NCBI GenBank assembly: GCA_946546075.1
Contig: CAMNNV010000008.1
Span: 1 to 18,040, forward strand
Direction: 5' to 3'
DNA: 18,040 nt
Source: an uncultured Bacillota bacterium
GTDB lineage: Bacteria > Bacillota > Clostridia > Peptostreptococcales > Anaerovoracaceae
Under the pieces are notes generated by a model. The model worked only from the letters and a program-made list of their open reading frames with translations. It did no database searches and had not been told where the DNA came from. Numbering within the stretch: position 1 is the stretch's first letter; every line of letters starts with the position of its first letter. Position numbers and translations under genes: made by a program. Positions 7,598 through 14,704 of this stretch are shown here, one piece after another.

Positions 7598-8526
7598 TGG
7601 CAGATAAGATCGCAACAAGACAGGCTTACGGTGAAGTCCTGGTGGAGCTTGGAGCAGATCATCCTGAATTAGTCGTAATGGATGCCGACCTTTCAGGTTC
7701 AACAAAAACGGGAATGTTCGCGAAGGCATATCCTGACAGGTTCTTTAACATGGGAATTGCAGAGCAGGGCATGTACGCTACGGCTGCAGGTCTGGCTCTT
7801 TCGGGCAAGACAGTATGCGCCAGTACGTTCGCTATGTTCGCTGCTGGAAGAGCATATGAGATCATCAGAAACTCCATCGGATACAACAAGGCAAACGTCA
7901 AGATCTGCGCTACTCACGCAGGTATCACAGTAGGTGAAGACGGAGCAAGCCATCAGACCTTTGAAGATATCGCTCTCATGAGAGAGATCCCGGGTATGAC
8001 GGTTCTCAATCCTTCCGATGCTGTATCGGCTAAGAAACTCATAAGACTTGCCGTTGATTTTGACGGACCTTGCTACATCAGACTCGGCAGAGCATCCGTG
8101 CCTGTATTCTACGGGGAAGATGCACAGCTTGAGATCGGCAAGGGCAACCTGCTTCGTGAGGGTAAGGATATGACGATCATTGCAACAGGCATCATGATCA
8201 GCGAAGCTATGGAAGCTGCAGAAGCTCTCGCAGCGGATGGTATCGATGCAAGAGTGATCGACATCCACACCATCAAGCCGATCGATGAGGAGATCATCAT
8301 CAAGGCTGCGCAGGAGACAGGCGCTATCGTAACCGCAGAAGAACACTCCGTCCTCGGAGGACTGGGAAGTGCCGTTTCGGAAGTCGTCGTCAAGAACTGC
8401 CCTGTGAAGATGGCATTCGTAGGTCAGGACGATGTATTCGGAGAATCCGGCAAACCGGATGAACTTAAGGCAAAATACGGCATGGATAAAGACGCTATTA
8501 TCAAAGCGGTCAAAGGCCTGCTTTAG
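7597..8526 (+). CDS. Transketolase, C-terminal subunit
   Basis: Second half of the split transketolase, 309 aa, carrying the pyrimidine domain and the C-terminal domain. MGIAEQGMYATAAGLA at 52-67 contains the conserved Glu56 that activates the thiamine diphosphate aminopyrimidine ring. THAGITVGEDGASHQTFEDIALMREIPGM is the usual segment following it in the family. The last third, from about residue 185, matches the transketolase C-terminal domain, with ATGIMISEAMEAAEAL and the segment VTAEEHSVLGGLGSAVSEV. It overlaps the preceding subunit gene by one base and is followed after 15 nt by a terminator. It could be mistaken for a 1-deoxyxylulose-5-phosphate synthase fragment, but the pairing with a 272-aa N-terminal subunit fits transketolase. 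Confidence 0.96.
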   Translation: MADKIATRQAYGEVLVELGADHPELVVMDADLSGSTKTGMFAKAYPDRFFNMGIAEQGMYATAAGLALSGKTVCASTFAMFAAGRAYEIIRNSIGYNKANVKICATHAGITVGEDGASHQTFEDIALMREIPGMTVLNPSDAVSAKKLIRLAVDFDGPCYIRLGRASVPVFYGEDAQLEIGKGNLLREGKDMTIIATGIMISEAMEAAEALAADGIDARVIDIHTIKPIDEEIIIKAAQETGAIVTAEEHSVLGGLGSAVSEVVVKNCPVKMAFVGQDDVFGESGKPDELKAKYGMDKDAIIKAVKGLL

Positions 8527-8541
8527 AGCATGATATGAATA

Positions 8542-8573
8542 GAGGCTGCCAGCATGAAATGGCGGCCTCTTTT
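8542..8573 (+). terminator. Intrinsic terminator of the nnrD-transketolase operon
   Basis: A 10-bp stem, GAGGCTGCCA (8542-8551) and TGGCGGCCTC (8560-8569), with one T-G wobble, closes an 8-nt loop and is followed by four T residues. It shares the GAGGCTGCC stem arm with the terminators at 4321 and 5790. Confidence 0.88.
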
Positions 8574-8604
8574 ATATTGGAATTACAACATTTATGTATA
8601 GTAG

Positions 8605-8633
8605 TTGAAAAACTCAACAATATGTAGTATGAT
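8605..8633 (+). promoter_or_regulatory. Promoter of the ftsEX operon
   Basis: TTGAAA (8605-8610), a 17-nt spacer and TATGAT (8628-8633). The start would lie near 8640, about 33 nt before the ftsE ATG. It follows the preceding terminator and is the only good promoter I can see for the five-gene unit that runs to 14278. A GTTGA-N5-TCAAC inverted repeat (8604-8618) overlaps the -35. Confidence 0.7.
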
Positions 8634-8672
8634 AAATGCGGTATTCTATGATTTAAGAGGTTTTTCAGATCA

Positions 8673-9437
8673 ATGATCGAATTTAGAAATGTAACAAAGA
8701 AATATAAATCGAATGTTGCCCTTGAGAATGTCAGTGTCAAGATCAATAAGGGCGATTTCGTTTTCCTCGTAGGCCCCAGCGGTGCAGGTAAGTCCACGTT
8801 TATCAAACTGGTACTTAAAGAAATAGATGCAACAGCTGGGACTATTATTGTAAGAGGCAAGAACATAACGAAGATGTCTGCGAGACAGATCCCTAAGCAC
8901 AGAAGAGGCATAGGTATGGTCTTCCAGGACTTCAGGCTCCTGCCGAAGAAAACGGTATATGAGAATGTGGCTTTCGCTATGGAAGTCGTGCATCAGCCGA
9001 AGCGGACCATAAATAAAAATGTCCCGCAGGTTCTCAGCATGGTGGGTATCGCAGATAAAGCGAAGAAGTATCCTGACGAGCTGTCTGCCGGTGAACAGCA
9101 GAGAGTCGCCATCGCCCGTGCGATCATCAACAGACCTAGGCTTCTGATCGCCGACGAGCCGACAGGAAACCTTGACCCTGATACGGCCTGGGAGATCATG
9201 CAGCTGCTGGATGAGATCAACGCCAGGGGCACGACGATCCTGATGGTTACCCACGCGAAGGATATCGTTGATAAGATGGGTAAACGAGTCATTGCCATCG
9301 AAAACGGCAGGATCGTTCGTGATGAGTTCGGCATGTACGGATTCGAGGAAGCACTTTCGGAACTCGATGCTGACGTGGATACGATCCAGCACAAGAGAAC
9401 GTTCCGTACGAGATTCAAGAGAGGAGGTCGTGGCTGA
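8673..9437 (+). CDS. ftsE: Cell-division ATP-binding protein FtsE
   Basis: ATPase of the FtsEX complex, which transmits a divisome signal across the membrane to activate cell-wall hydrolases. ABC motifs are all intact: Walker A GPSGAGKST at 34-42, Q-loop Gln85 in VFQDFRLL, signature LSAGEQQR at 137-144, Walker B LLIADEPT at 157-164 and switch His194. The N-terminus MIEFRNVTKKY is typical of FtsE. At 254 aa it is about 25 residues longer than most FtsE proteins; the extra tail after about residue 225 is first acidic, then strongly basic (KRTFRTRFKRGGRG at 241-254). AAGAGG at 8655-8660 is 12 nt from the ATG, a rather long spacing. The stop overlaps the ftsX start as TGATG. Confidence 0.96.
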   Translation: MIEFRNVTKKYKSNVALENVSVKINKGDFVFLVGPSGAGKSTFIKLVLKEIDATAGTIIVRGKNITKMSARQIPKHRRGIGMVFQDFRLLPKKTVYENVAFAMEVVHQPKRTINKNVPQVLSMVGIADKAKKYPDELSAGEQQRVAIARAIINRPRLLIADEPTGNLDPDTAWEIMQLLDEINARGTTILMVTHAKDIVDKMGKRVIAIENGRIVRDEFGMYGFEEALSELDADVDTIQHKRTFRTRFKRGGRG

Positions 9438-10327
9438 TGGGAAGATTCTTTTATACCCTGAAGCAGGCGGTCCTTCAGGTGTTGCGAAACAGGAACATGG
9501 CACTCGCATCTATTTTTGCGATCACGGCGATGCTCCTGATCCTGAGTATATTCCTGATACTCGTGATCAATATCAATAATGCGGCGAAGGGCATCCAGGG
9601 CAACTACGATTCCATCGAGGTGTTCATGCTTGATGATGCTCCAAAGGATGCTGCCCAGTTCATCATCGACGATATCAAGACCATGGACGGTGTTGAGGAT
9701 GCGTACTATAAGACGAAAGACCAGGCGATGAGCGAATTCAAGGTGCGCTGGGGAGACAACGCGTACCTTTTGGACAGCCTCGAGAAGAACCCGCTGCCGA
9801 ATGCTGTAGTGGTGAATATAGCCGATCTTGAGAAAGCAGACGGCATAGCAGAGAAATGTGCAACGTACAAGGGCGTTGAGGATATCCAGTATTACAAGGA
9901 TACGGTCGACAAACTCCTCAAGGCTACGAAGTTCATCCAGAACACGGCTATGGTACTCATCCTGTTCCTGATCATCGTATCCATCGTCGTTGTGTCAAAT
10001 ACCATCAAGCTCACGGTCTTCAACAGGGCGAACGAGATCAATATCATGAAGTATGTAGGCGCGACGAACTGGTTCATCAGAGGACCGTTCCTGGTGGAGG
10101 GTATGATCATCGGCATCATAAGTGCTACAATATCGGTAGGCATCTCCGCTTTCCTGTATTCAAAGATCGTGGATGCTCTCGGAGAGCAGGTGTTCACGGT
10201 CCTGAACATGCCTATGGTACCTCTTGACTTCCTCGTTTATAACTTCGTATGGATCTTCCTGGCGCTCGGTATCAGCATCGGAGCATGCGGAAGTATGATC
10301 TCCATGAGAAGGTTCCTGGAAGCGTAG
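9437..10327 (+). CDS. ftsX: Cell-division protein FtsX
   Basis: Membrane partner of FtsE. The 296-aa protein has the FtsX plan: a cytoplasmic N-terminus, TM1 at about 21-44, an extracellular domain at about 45-168 that by family knowledge binds the hydrolase or its activator, TM2 at about 170-192, TM3 at about 222-244 and TM4 at about 268-290. The conserved cytoplasmic loop NRANEINIMKYVGATNWFIRGPFLVEG lies between TM2 and TM3. GAGGAGGT at 9421-9428, inside the end of ftsE, provides the ribosome binding site, and the ATG shares a base with the ftsE stop. The next gene encodes a coiled-coil LytM protein, the expected extracellular partner of its large loop. Confidence 0.96.
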   Translation: MGRFFYTLKQAVLQVLRNRNMALASIFAITAMLLILSIFLILVININNAAKGIQGNYDSIEVFMLDDAPKDAAQFIIDDIKTMDGVEDAYYKTKDQAMSEFKVRWGDNAYLLDSLEKNPLPNAVVVNIADLEKADGIAEKCATYKGVEDIQYYKDTVDKLLKATKFIQNTAMVLILFLIIVSIVVVSNTIKLTVFNRANEINIMKYVGATNWFIRGPFLVEGMIIGIISATISVGISAFLYSKIVDALGEQVFTVLNMPMVPLDFLVYNFVWIFLALGISIGACGSMISMRRFLEA

Positions 10328-10343
10328 GTAAGGAGGTAGTCAG

Positions 10344-11489
10344 ATGAGCAAAAGGATAACGGCTGTCATAATGGCATTTATGATGACTTTCTCCCTTTTG
10401 ATGTCAGCACCGGCTTACGCAGCGAATCCATCGGAATCCCTGAAGGAACTCAACAAAGACATCAAACAGAAACAGTCTGAGATCCAGGCCCAGAAGAATG
10501 AGTCCAAGGATCTTCAGAAGCAGATCGATTCTCTCGAGAAGAAGATCGACGATACGAAAGCCAGCATCGGCAAACTGGATAATGCCATCGCGGCGGCACA
10601 GAATGACCTGGCTACGCTTACAGCAGAGCTGAAAGAAGCGGAGAAGAAGGTCAAAGAACAGAACGAAAACCTGAATGCAAGACTCAGGATCATGTATAAG
10701 AATGGCTCTATCGGATTCCTGGATGTTCTGCTGCAGTCGGGAGATTTCACGGAATTTCTCGATAATCTCGCACTCGTCCAGAAAGTCTTCAAAAACGATG
10801 AGGAAGTGCTCAAAGATCTTCGGAAGACCCACGATACGATAGCGGCAAAAAAGAAAGAGATCGAGCAGCTGAATGCGGAGCTCGAACAGTCAAGGGAACT
10901 TGCTAAACAGACGAAGAAAGATCTTGACTCCCAGCAGGCGGATCTGGATGACAAGAAGGATGCGGTAGACAGTGATATCGCCCAGTCACAGGAAGATCTC
11001 GACAAGATGGAAGCCGAAGCGGAAGCTCTGAACGAGCAGATCAGGCAGGCGGCTCTGGCCAACTCAAAAAAGGACGGCGGCAAGAAGTACTATACCGGAG
11101 GTCAGATGTGCTGGCCGGCGCCATCCTATACGAGGATCTCCTGCTATTTCGGATGGAGGACACATCCGATCACAGGACGGAAGAATTATCACGGCGGTAC
11201 AGATCTGGCAGCACCGGGAGGATCTCCTATCCTTGCGGCTGAGTCAGGTACTGTCATCATCGCAGCACACCACTGGAGCTATGGTAATTATATTGTAATC
11301 GATCACGGCGGCGGACTCGCCACCCTTTATGCTCACAGCAGTAAGCTTCTGGTGAGCAAGGGAGCCAAAGTCAAGAGGGGACAGAAGATCGCTCTTGTAG
11401 GAACTACAGGAAGCTCTACAGGTAACCACCTGCATTTTGAAGTGAGAAAAAATGGTGTTAGAGTAAACGGACTGCCGTATATACAGTAA
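10344..11489 (+). CDS. Secreted coiled-coil LytM/M23 protein (EnvC/PcsB-like)
   Basis: Probable cell-wall hydrolase, or hydrolase activator, controlled by FtsEX. It has an N-terminal signal peptide with an APAYA-A cleavage site after about residue 26, a long heptad-rich coiled coil at about 30-237 split near 118-150 (the region containing GSIGFLDVLLQSGDFTEFLDN), and a C-terminal M23 domain from about 255. The metal ligands of an active M23 peptidase are present: His283 and Asp287 in HGGTD, His331 in YAHSS, and His362/His364 in HLHFE. Because these residues are kept, it is more likely a direct endopeptidase than a degenerate activator of the E. coli EnvC type. GGAGG lies 16 nt after the ftsX stop. 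The architecture and position match the FtsEX-coupled hydrolases of Firmicutes and related Clostridia. Confidence 0.93.
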   Translation: MSKRITAVIMAFMMTFSLLMSAPAYAANPSESLKELNKDIKQKQSEIQAQKNESKDLQKQIDSLEKKIDDTKASIGKLDNAIAAAQNDLATLTAELKEAEKKVKEQNENLNARLRIMYKNGSIGFLDVLLQSGDFTEFLDNLALVQKVFKNDEEVLKDLRKTHDTIAAKKKEIEQLNAELEQSRELAKQTKKDLDSQQADLDDKKDAVDSDIAQSQEDLDKMEAEAEALNEQIRQAALANSKKDGGKKYYTGGQMCWPAPSYTRISCYFGWRTHPITGRKNYHGGTDLAAPGGSPILAAESGTVIIAAHHWSYGNYIVIDHGGGLATLYAHSSKLLVSKGAKVKRGQKIALVGTTGSSTGNHLHFEVRKNGVRVNGLPYIQ

Positions 11490-11492
11490 GTT

Positions 11493-13121
11493 ATGAACAG
11501 AAATCCGGAAGAAATAATCGAAGAACTGCTTGAGAAGAGGGGCATCACCGATGAGCAGGTGCCAGAGTTCCTCTCAGACAGGCCCAAAACAGCACATGAT
11601 CCATTCCTGCTGCCTGATATGCAAGCAGGAGTGGATTTGATTTTATCCGAAATCGACAAAGGAACGAAAATCTGCATCTACGGAGATTACGATGCAGACG
11701 GCGTGACATCCGTGTGCATCCTCTATACATTTCTGAAGAACCTGACGGATGATCTGACGTATTACATACCATCCCGATTCACAGACGGATACGGCCTCAA
11801 TAACGACGCCCTCAGAAGAATCAAAGAGGAGGGGGCCGGCCTCGTCATCACGGTGGACTGCGGAAGTGTGTCTTACCGGGAAGTCGAATATGCCAAATCC
11901 ATAGGACTCAAGGTGATCGTTACCGACCATCATACCGTCGGAGACGTGAGAGCCGACAGCATCCTGATCAATCCAAAAAGAAGTGACAGTGAATATCCAT
12001 TCCGGGAACTGGCAGGATGCGGCGTGGCATTCAAACTCGCCCAGGCTTTGAAAGATACGGCTGGACTTCCGAAGAAGGTGCTCAATGACTGTCTCGACTT
12101 CGTGGCCATAGGCACAGTTGCAGATATCGTCCCACTCAAAGATGAGAACAGGACCATGGTCAAGTATGGTCTGGATATGATAAACCGCGGGACGAGGATG
12201 TCCATCCGAAAACTCGTAGAGGGGATATCGCTCCAGCATGTCTACTCCGAGAATATTTCATTTGGCATCGGCCCGCATATCAATGCAGCAGGAAGGATGG
12301 CCAATGCTGACGAAGCGGTCAAGCTGTTTCTTGCAGAGGACGAGCAGACTGCAGTCAAACAGACGGAAGCGCTGAAAGAAGTCAACGGGAGACGCAAGAA
12401 ACTCCAGGAAGACGCCTTTGGCGACTGCATCGAAGATATCGGGACCGATGATGACTTCATATGCCTTTATAAGAAAGACATGCATGAAGGGATCAGCGGC
12501 ATCGTGGCAGGTAAGCTCAAGGAGGAATTCTACAGACCTTGTGTCATCCTGACATCTACAGACGACGGCAGGATAAAGGGTACGGGAAGGAGCATCGAAT
12601 CCATCGATCTTCATGATTTCCTGAAGGAGTTCGGCGATCTTTTCCTGACATTCGGCGGCCATAAGGGAGCATGTGGTTTCACCCTCGAAAGCGGGAACAT
12701 GGAGGACCTCATAGCAGGGATAAAAGACAAGGCTTCCAGGATGAGGGCGGAGGATCCGGAACTCTTCTCAAGAAAAGAAGATTACGATATCCTGGTGGAT
12801 CCCGGCGAGCTGACGCTGGAGCTGTACAGCCAGATCAAACGAATGGAACCTTTCGGAGAAGGCAACAGAAGACCGATCCTGAAACTGGAGAATGTGACCA
12901 TCAGCAACATACGATACATGGGAAGCGAATCCCAGCACGTCAAATTCCTGGCCGCAGGTGAGCATGGCAGCGTAGAGTGCATCCTGTTCAAGAAAGCGGC
13001 GGAGTACGAAGACCTCCTGAAGGAAGGAGCATCCGCAGACGTACTCGGGTTCATCGATGTCAACTCCTGGAGAGGAAATGATAAGGTTCAGTTTAAAGTG
13101 GGAGAGATTATAAGATCATGA
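11493..13121 (+). CDS. recJ: Single-stranded-DNA-specific 5'-3' exonuclease RecJ
   Basis: Degrades single-stranded DNA 5' to 3' in recombination and mismatch or base-excision repair. The 542-aa protein shows the DHH-phosphoesterase motifs: YGDYDADGVTS at 63-73, VDCG at 121-124 and TDHHTVGD at 144-151 carrying the DHH triad. The DHHA1 motif FGGHKGACGF lies at about 387-396, and an OB-like C-terminal part follows. It is shorter than many Firmicutes RecJ proteins that carry an additional C-terminal domain. I see no Shine-Dalgarno sequence: the ATG sits 3 nt after the stop of the LytM gene, so translation probably depends on coupling to that gene. The stop overlaps the next start as ATGA (13118-13121). 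Confidence 0.96.
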   Translation: MNRNPEEIIEELLEKRGITDEQVPEFLSDRPKTAHDPFLLPDMQAGVDLILSEIDKGTKICIYGDYDADGVTSVCILYTFLKNLTDDLTYYIPSRFTDGYGLNNDALRRIKEEGAGLVITVDCGSVSYREVEYAKSIGLKVIVTDHHTVGDVRADSILINPKRSDSEYPFRELAGCGVAFKLAQALKDTAGLPKKVLNDCLDFVAIGTVADIVPLKDENRTMVKYGLDMINRGTRMSIRKLVEGISLQHVYSENISFGIGPHINAAGRMANADEAVKLFLAEDEQTAVKQTEALKEVNGRRKKLQEDAFGDCIEDIGTDDDFICLYKKDMHEGISGIVAGKLKEEFYRPCVILTSTDDGRIKGTGRSIESIDLHDFLKEFGDLFLTFGGHKGACGFTLESGNMEDLIAGIKDKASRMRAEDPELFSRKEDYDILVDPGELTLELYSQIKRMEPFGEGNRRPILKLENVTISNIRYMGSESQHVKFLAAGEHGSVECILFKKAAEYEDLLKEGASADVLGFIDVNSWRGNDKVQFKVGEIIRS

Positions 13122-14278
13122 TAAAAAAGCAGAAAGTCATAATGATTTCCATCGCTGCATTTTTTGCCGGTCTGCTGGTGTGCGCGGCAATCACGGCAGC
13201 AGTACTGTTCGGAGTGGGCAACTACACCCTTGCGGACAAAGACCGATACAGGGATATGGCATCCTTCTATGAAGAATATATCGACCTTGCAGCAGTGGAC
13301 GAAGCGGTAGACACGTACTACTACAAAGACACGTCGGATATCGACAAACAGGACGCCGCATGCAAAGGCGTCGTGGAGTCTTTGGAAGACCCGTATTCCG
13401 CCTTTATGACGAAGGAAGAATTCGAGAATTTCGAAGCGACCACGACAGGAGAGTATTCGGGTGTCGGCATCGTTTTCAGCAAAGACGATGAAGGTCATTT
13501 CGTCGTGCTGAATGTATATAAGAATTCGCCGGCTGCCAAGGCAGGCGTCAAAGCAGGGGATCTGATCCTCAAAGTAGACGGCAAGAAATATACGAATCAG
13601 GATATCCTCGCCACAAAGATCCGAGGCAAGAAGGGTACGAAAGTCACGATCGATTACGAGCAGGATGGCACGAAGAAACAGGCCGTGATGGTCAGAGATG
13701 ATATCGTGATCGAATCCGTATCATCAAAGGTCCTTGAAGATGGCATAGGATATATAGCGATCAGCGAATTTTTGGCCAATACTTCCGATGACTTCAAGAA
13801 AGCTCTTGACGGACTCCAGGAGAAAAAGTGCAGCAAGATCGTTCTGGATCTGAGAAATAACGGTGGGGGACTTGTGGATGAAGCAACATCCATCGCAGAC
13901 GAGTTCATAGACTCCGGAAATCTTACCAGCACGCAGGACAGAAGCGGCCAGACGAAGGAGTACAAGGCAACTGCCGGAAAGAGGAATGTCGAGCTCGTCG
14001 TCTTAGTCAATAAGGACTCAGCAAGTTCCTCAGAGATACTTGGCGGAGCACTTCAGGATAACGGGTATAAGCTCGTTGGAGAAAAGACTTTCGGAAAAGG
14101 GATCATACAGTCCACAATGACGCTGAATGACGGTTCAGCCATAAAGCTCACTGTGGCCAGATACCTGACTCCGGCAGGCCACGAGGTGCATGAGAAAGGA
14201 CTTACTCCGGATGTCAAAGTCAAGAGTTCCTCAAAGGGTGATCCACAGCTGGATAAGGCTCTGGAACTGTTGAAATAA
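13118..14278 (+). CDS. Carboxy-terminal processing protease (CtpA type, S41)
   Basis: A membrane-anchored serine protease acting outside the cell membrane. The 386-aa protein has a short basic N-terminus and one TM/signal anchor at about 9-32, an S41 N-terminal helical region at about 45-105, a PDZ domain at about 112-190 (GEYSGVGIVF; NSPAAKAGVKAGDLILKVDG), and the S41 catalytic domain. Catalytic motifs are SASSSE at 301-306, which holds the nucleophile Ser, and GEKTFGKG at 321-328, with the general-base Lys probably Lys327. LDLRNNGGGLVDEA is the conserved segment upstream. The start overlaps recJ by 4 nt. CtpA-type proteases next to ftsEX-hydrolase genes occur in Firmicutes, so a role in trimming or degrading wall hydrolases is a reasonable inference. 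Confidence 0.95.
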   Translation: MIKKQKVIMISIAAFFAGLLVCAAITAAVLFGVGNYTLADKDRYRDMASFYEEYIDLAAVDEAVDTYYYKDTSDIDKQDAACKGVVESLEDPYSAFMTKEEFENFEATTTGEYSGVGIVFSKDDEGHFVVLNVYKNSPAAKAGVKAGDLILKVDGKKYTNQDILATKIRGKKGTKVTIDYEQDGTKKQAVMVRDDIVIESVSSKVLEDGIGYIAISEFLANTSDDFKKALDGLQEKKCSKIVLDLRNNGGGLVDEATSIADEFIDSGNLTSTQDRSGQTKEYKATAGKRNVELVVLVNKDSASSSEILGGALQDNGYKLVGEKTFGKGIIQSTMTLNDGSAIKLTVARYLTPAGHEVHEKGLTPDVKVKSSSKGDPQLDKALELLK

Positions 14279-14291
14279 TCACGTGACTATT
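14274..14291 (+). promoter_or_regulatory. 18-bp palindrome at the yerC promoter (candidate operator)
   Basis: The 18 bases centred on TCACGTGA (14279-14286) form an inverted repeat in which 8 of 9 base pairs match (only 14278/14287 fails). It starts within the last codon and stop of the CtpA gene and ends inside the -35 box of the following promoter. No T-tract follows, so it is not an intrinsic terminator. Its position suits repression by a dimeric DNA-binding protein, possibly the YerC-type regulator encoded just downstream; that assignment is inference. Confidence 0.5.
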
Positions 14292-14319
14292 GAAACTCTC
14301 CCTGAATAAATGCTATAAT
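14290..14319 (+). promoter_or_regulatory. Promoter of the YerC-type regulator
   Basis: TTGAAA (14290-14295), an 18-nt spacer and a perfect TATAAT (14314-14319), with TGC just upstream giving an extended -10. Transcription would begin near 14326, 27 nt before the ATG. It separates this gene from the ftsEX operon, although no terminator precedes it. Confidence 0.8.
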
Positions 14320-14352
14320 CAAGTAGCATGGTAAAGCAAAGGGGAGGCAATT

Positions 14353-14649
14353 ATGAGTTACGAATCGAAATTTAAAAGGGACGACGTGGACGAACTGTTC
14401 AAAGCGATACTTTCCCTTGAGACGGAAGAAGAATGCTACAGATTTTTTGAGGACATATGCACGGTCAACGAGATACGTGCTATTGCCCAGAGACTGCATG
14501 TTGCTGAACTTCTCGCAGAGAAACGGACGTATTCAGACATAGAAGCACTTACGATGGCTTCCACCGCCACCATTAGCAGGATCAATAAGTGCCTGATGTA
14601 TGGAGCAGATGGATACAAGCTTGTTCTCGAGCGAATCATGAAGGAGTAA
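14353..14649 (+). CDS. TrpR-family DNA-binding protein, YerC/YecD type
   Basis: A 98-aa helix-turn-helix protein of the TrpR-like YerC/YecD family, whose biological role is not established. The N-terminal two thirds are helical (YESKFKRDDVDELFKAI; ETEEECYRFFEDICTVNEI), and the helix-turn-helix spans about 55-82 (AELLAEKRTYSDIEAL, then the recognition helix within ASTATISRINKCL). Members of the family bind DNA as dimers. GGGGAGG at 14340-14346 is 6 nt before the ATG. The gene is flanked by its own promoter and a terminator, and a palindrome overlaps the -35, so autorepression is plausible. Because it has no tryptophan biosynthesis genes around it, there is no reason to call it a trp repressor. 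Confidence 0.92.
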   Translation: MSYESKFKRDDVDELFKAILSLETEEECYRFFEDICTVNEIRAIAQRLHVAELLAEKRTYSDIEALTMASTATISRINKCLMYGADGYKLVLERIMKE

Positions 14650-14654
14650 TAGAG

Positions 14655-14679
14655 CGCAGGTCTTAGGGCCTGCGTTTTT
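14655..14679 (+). terminator. Intrinsic terminator after the YerC-type gene
   Basis: CGCAGGTC (14655-14662) pairs with GGCCTGCG (14667-14674), with one T-G wobble, around a TTAG loop, and is followed by five T residues. It lies 5 nt after the stop codon. No clear promoter is visible between it and the next gene, so some read-through into the downstream operon is likely. Confidence 0.85.
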
Positions 14680-14704
14680 ACTTTCAGGAATACCGGGCTG
14701 AGAA

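Noticed and set aside
10514..11083. 189-aa minus-strand frame opposite the coiled coil of the LytM gene
   Set aside because: It is Ser/Phe-rich because it reads the Lys/Glu codons of the coiled coil backwards; there is no start signal or similarity.
14274..14291. Terminator at the end of the CtpA-type gene
   Set aside because: The palindrome there lacks a following T run and is AT-rich at its ends; it fits an operator better.
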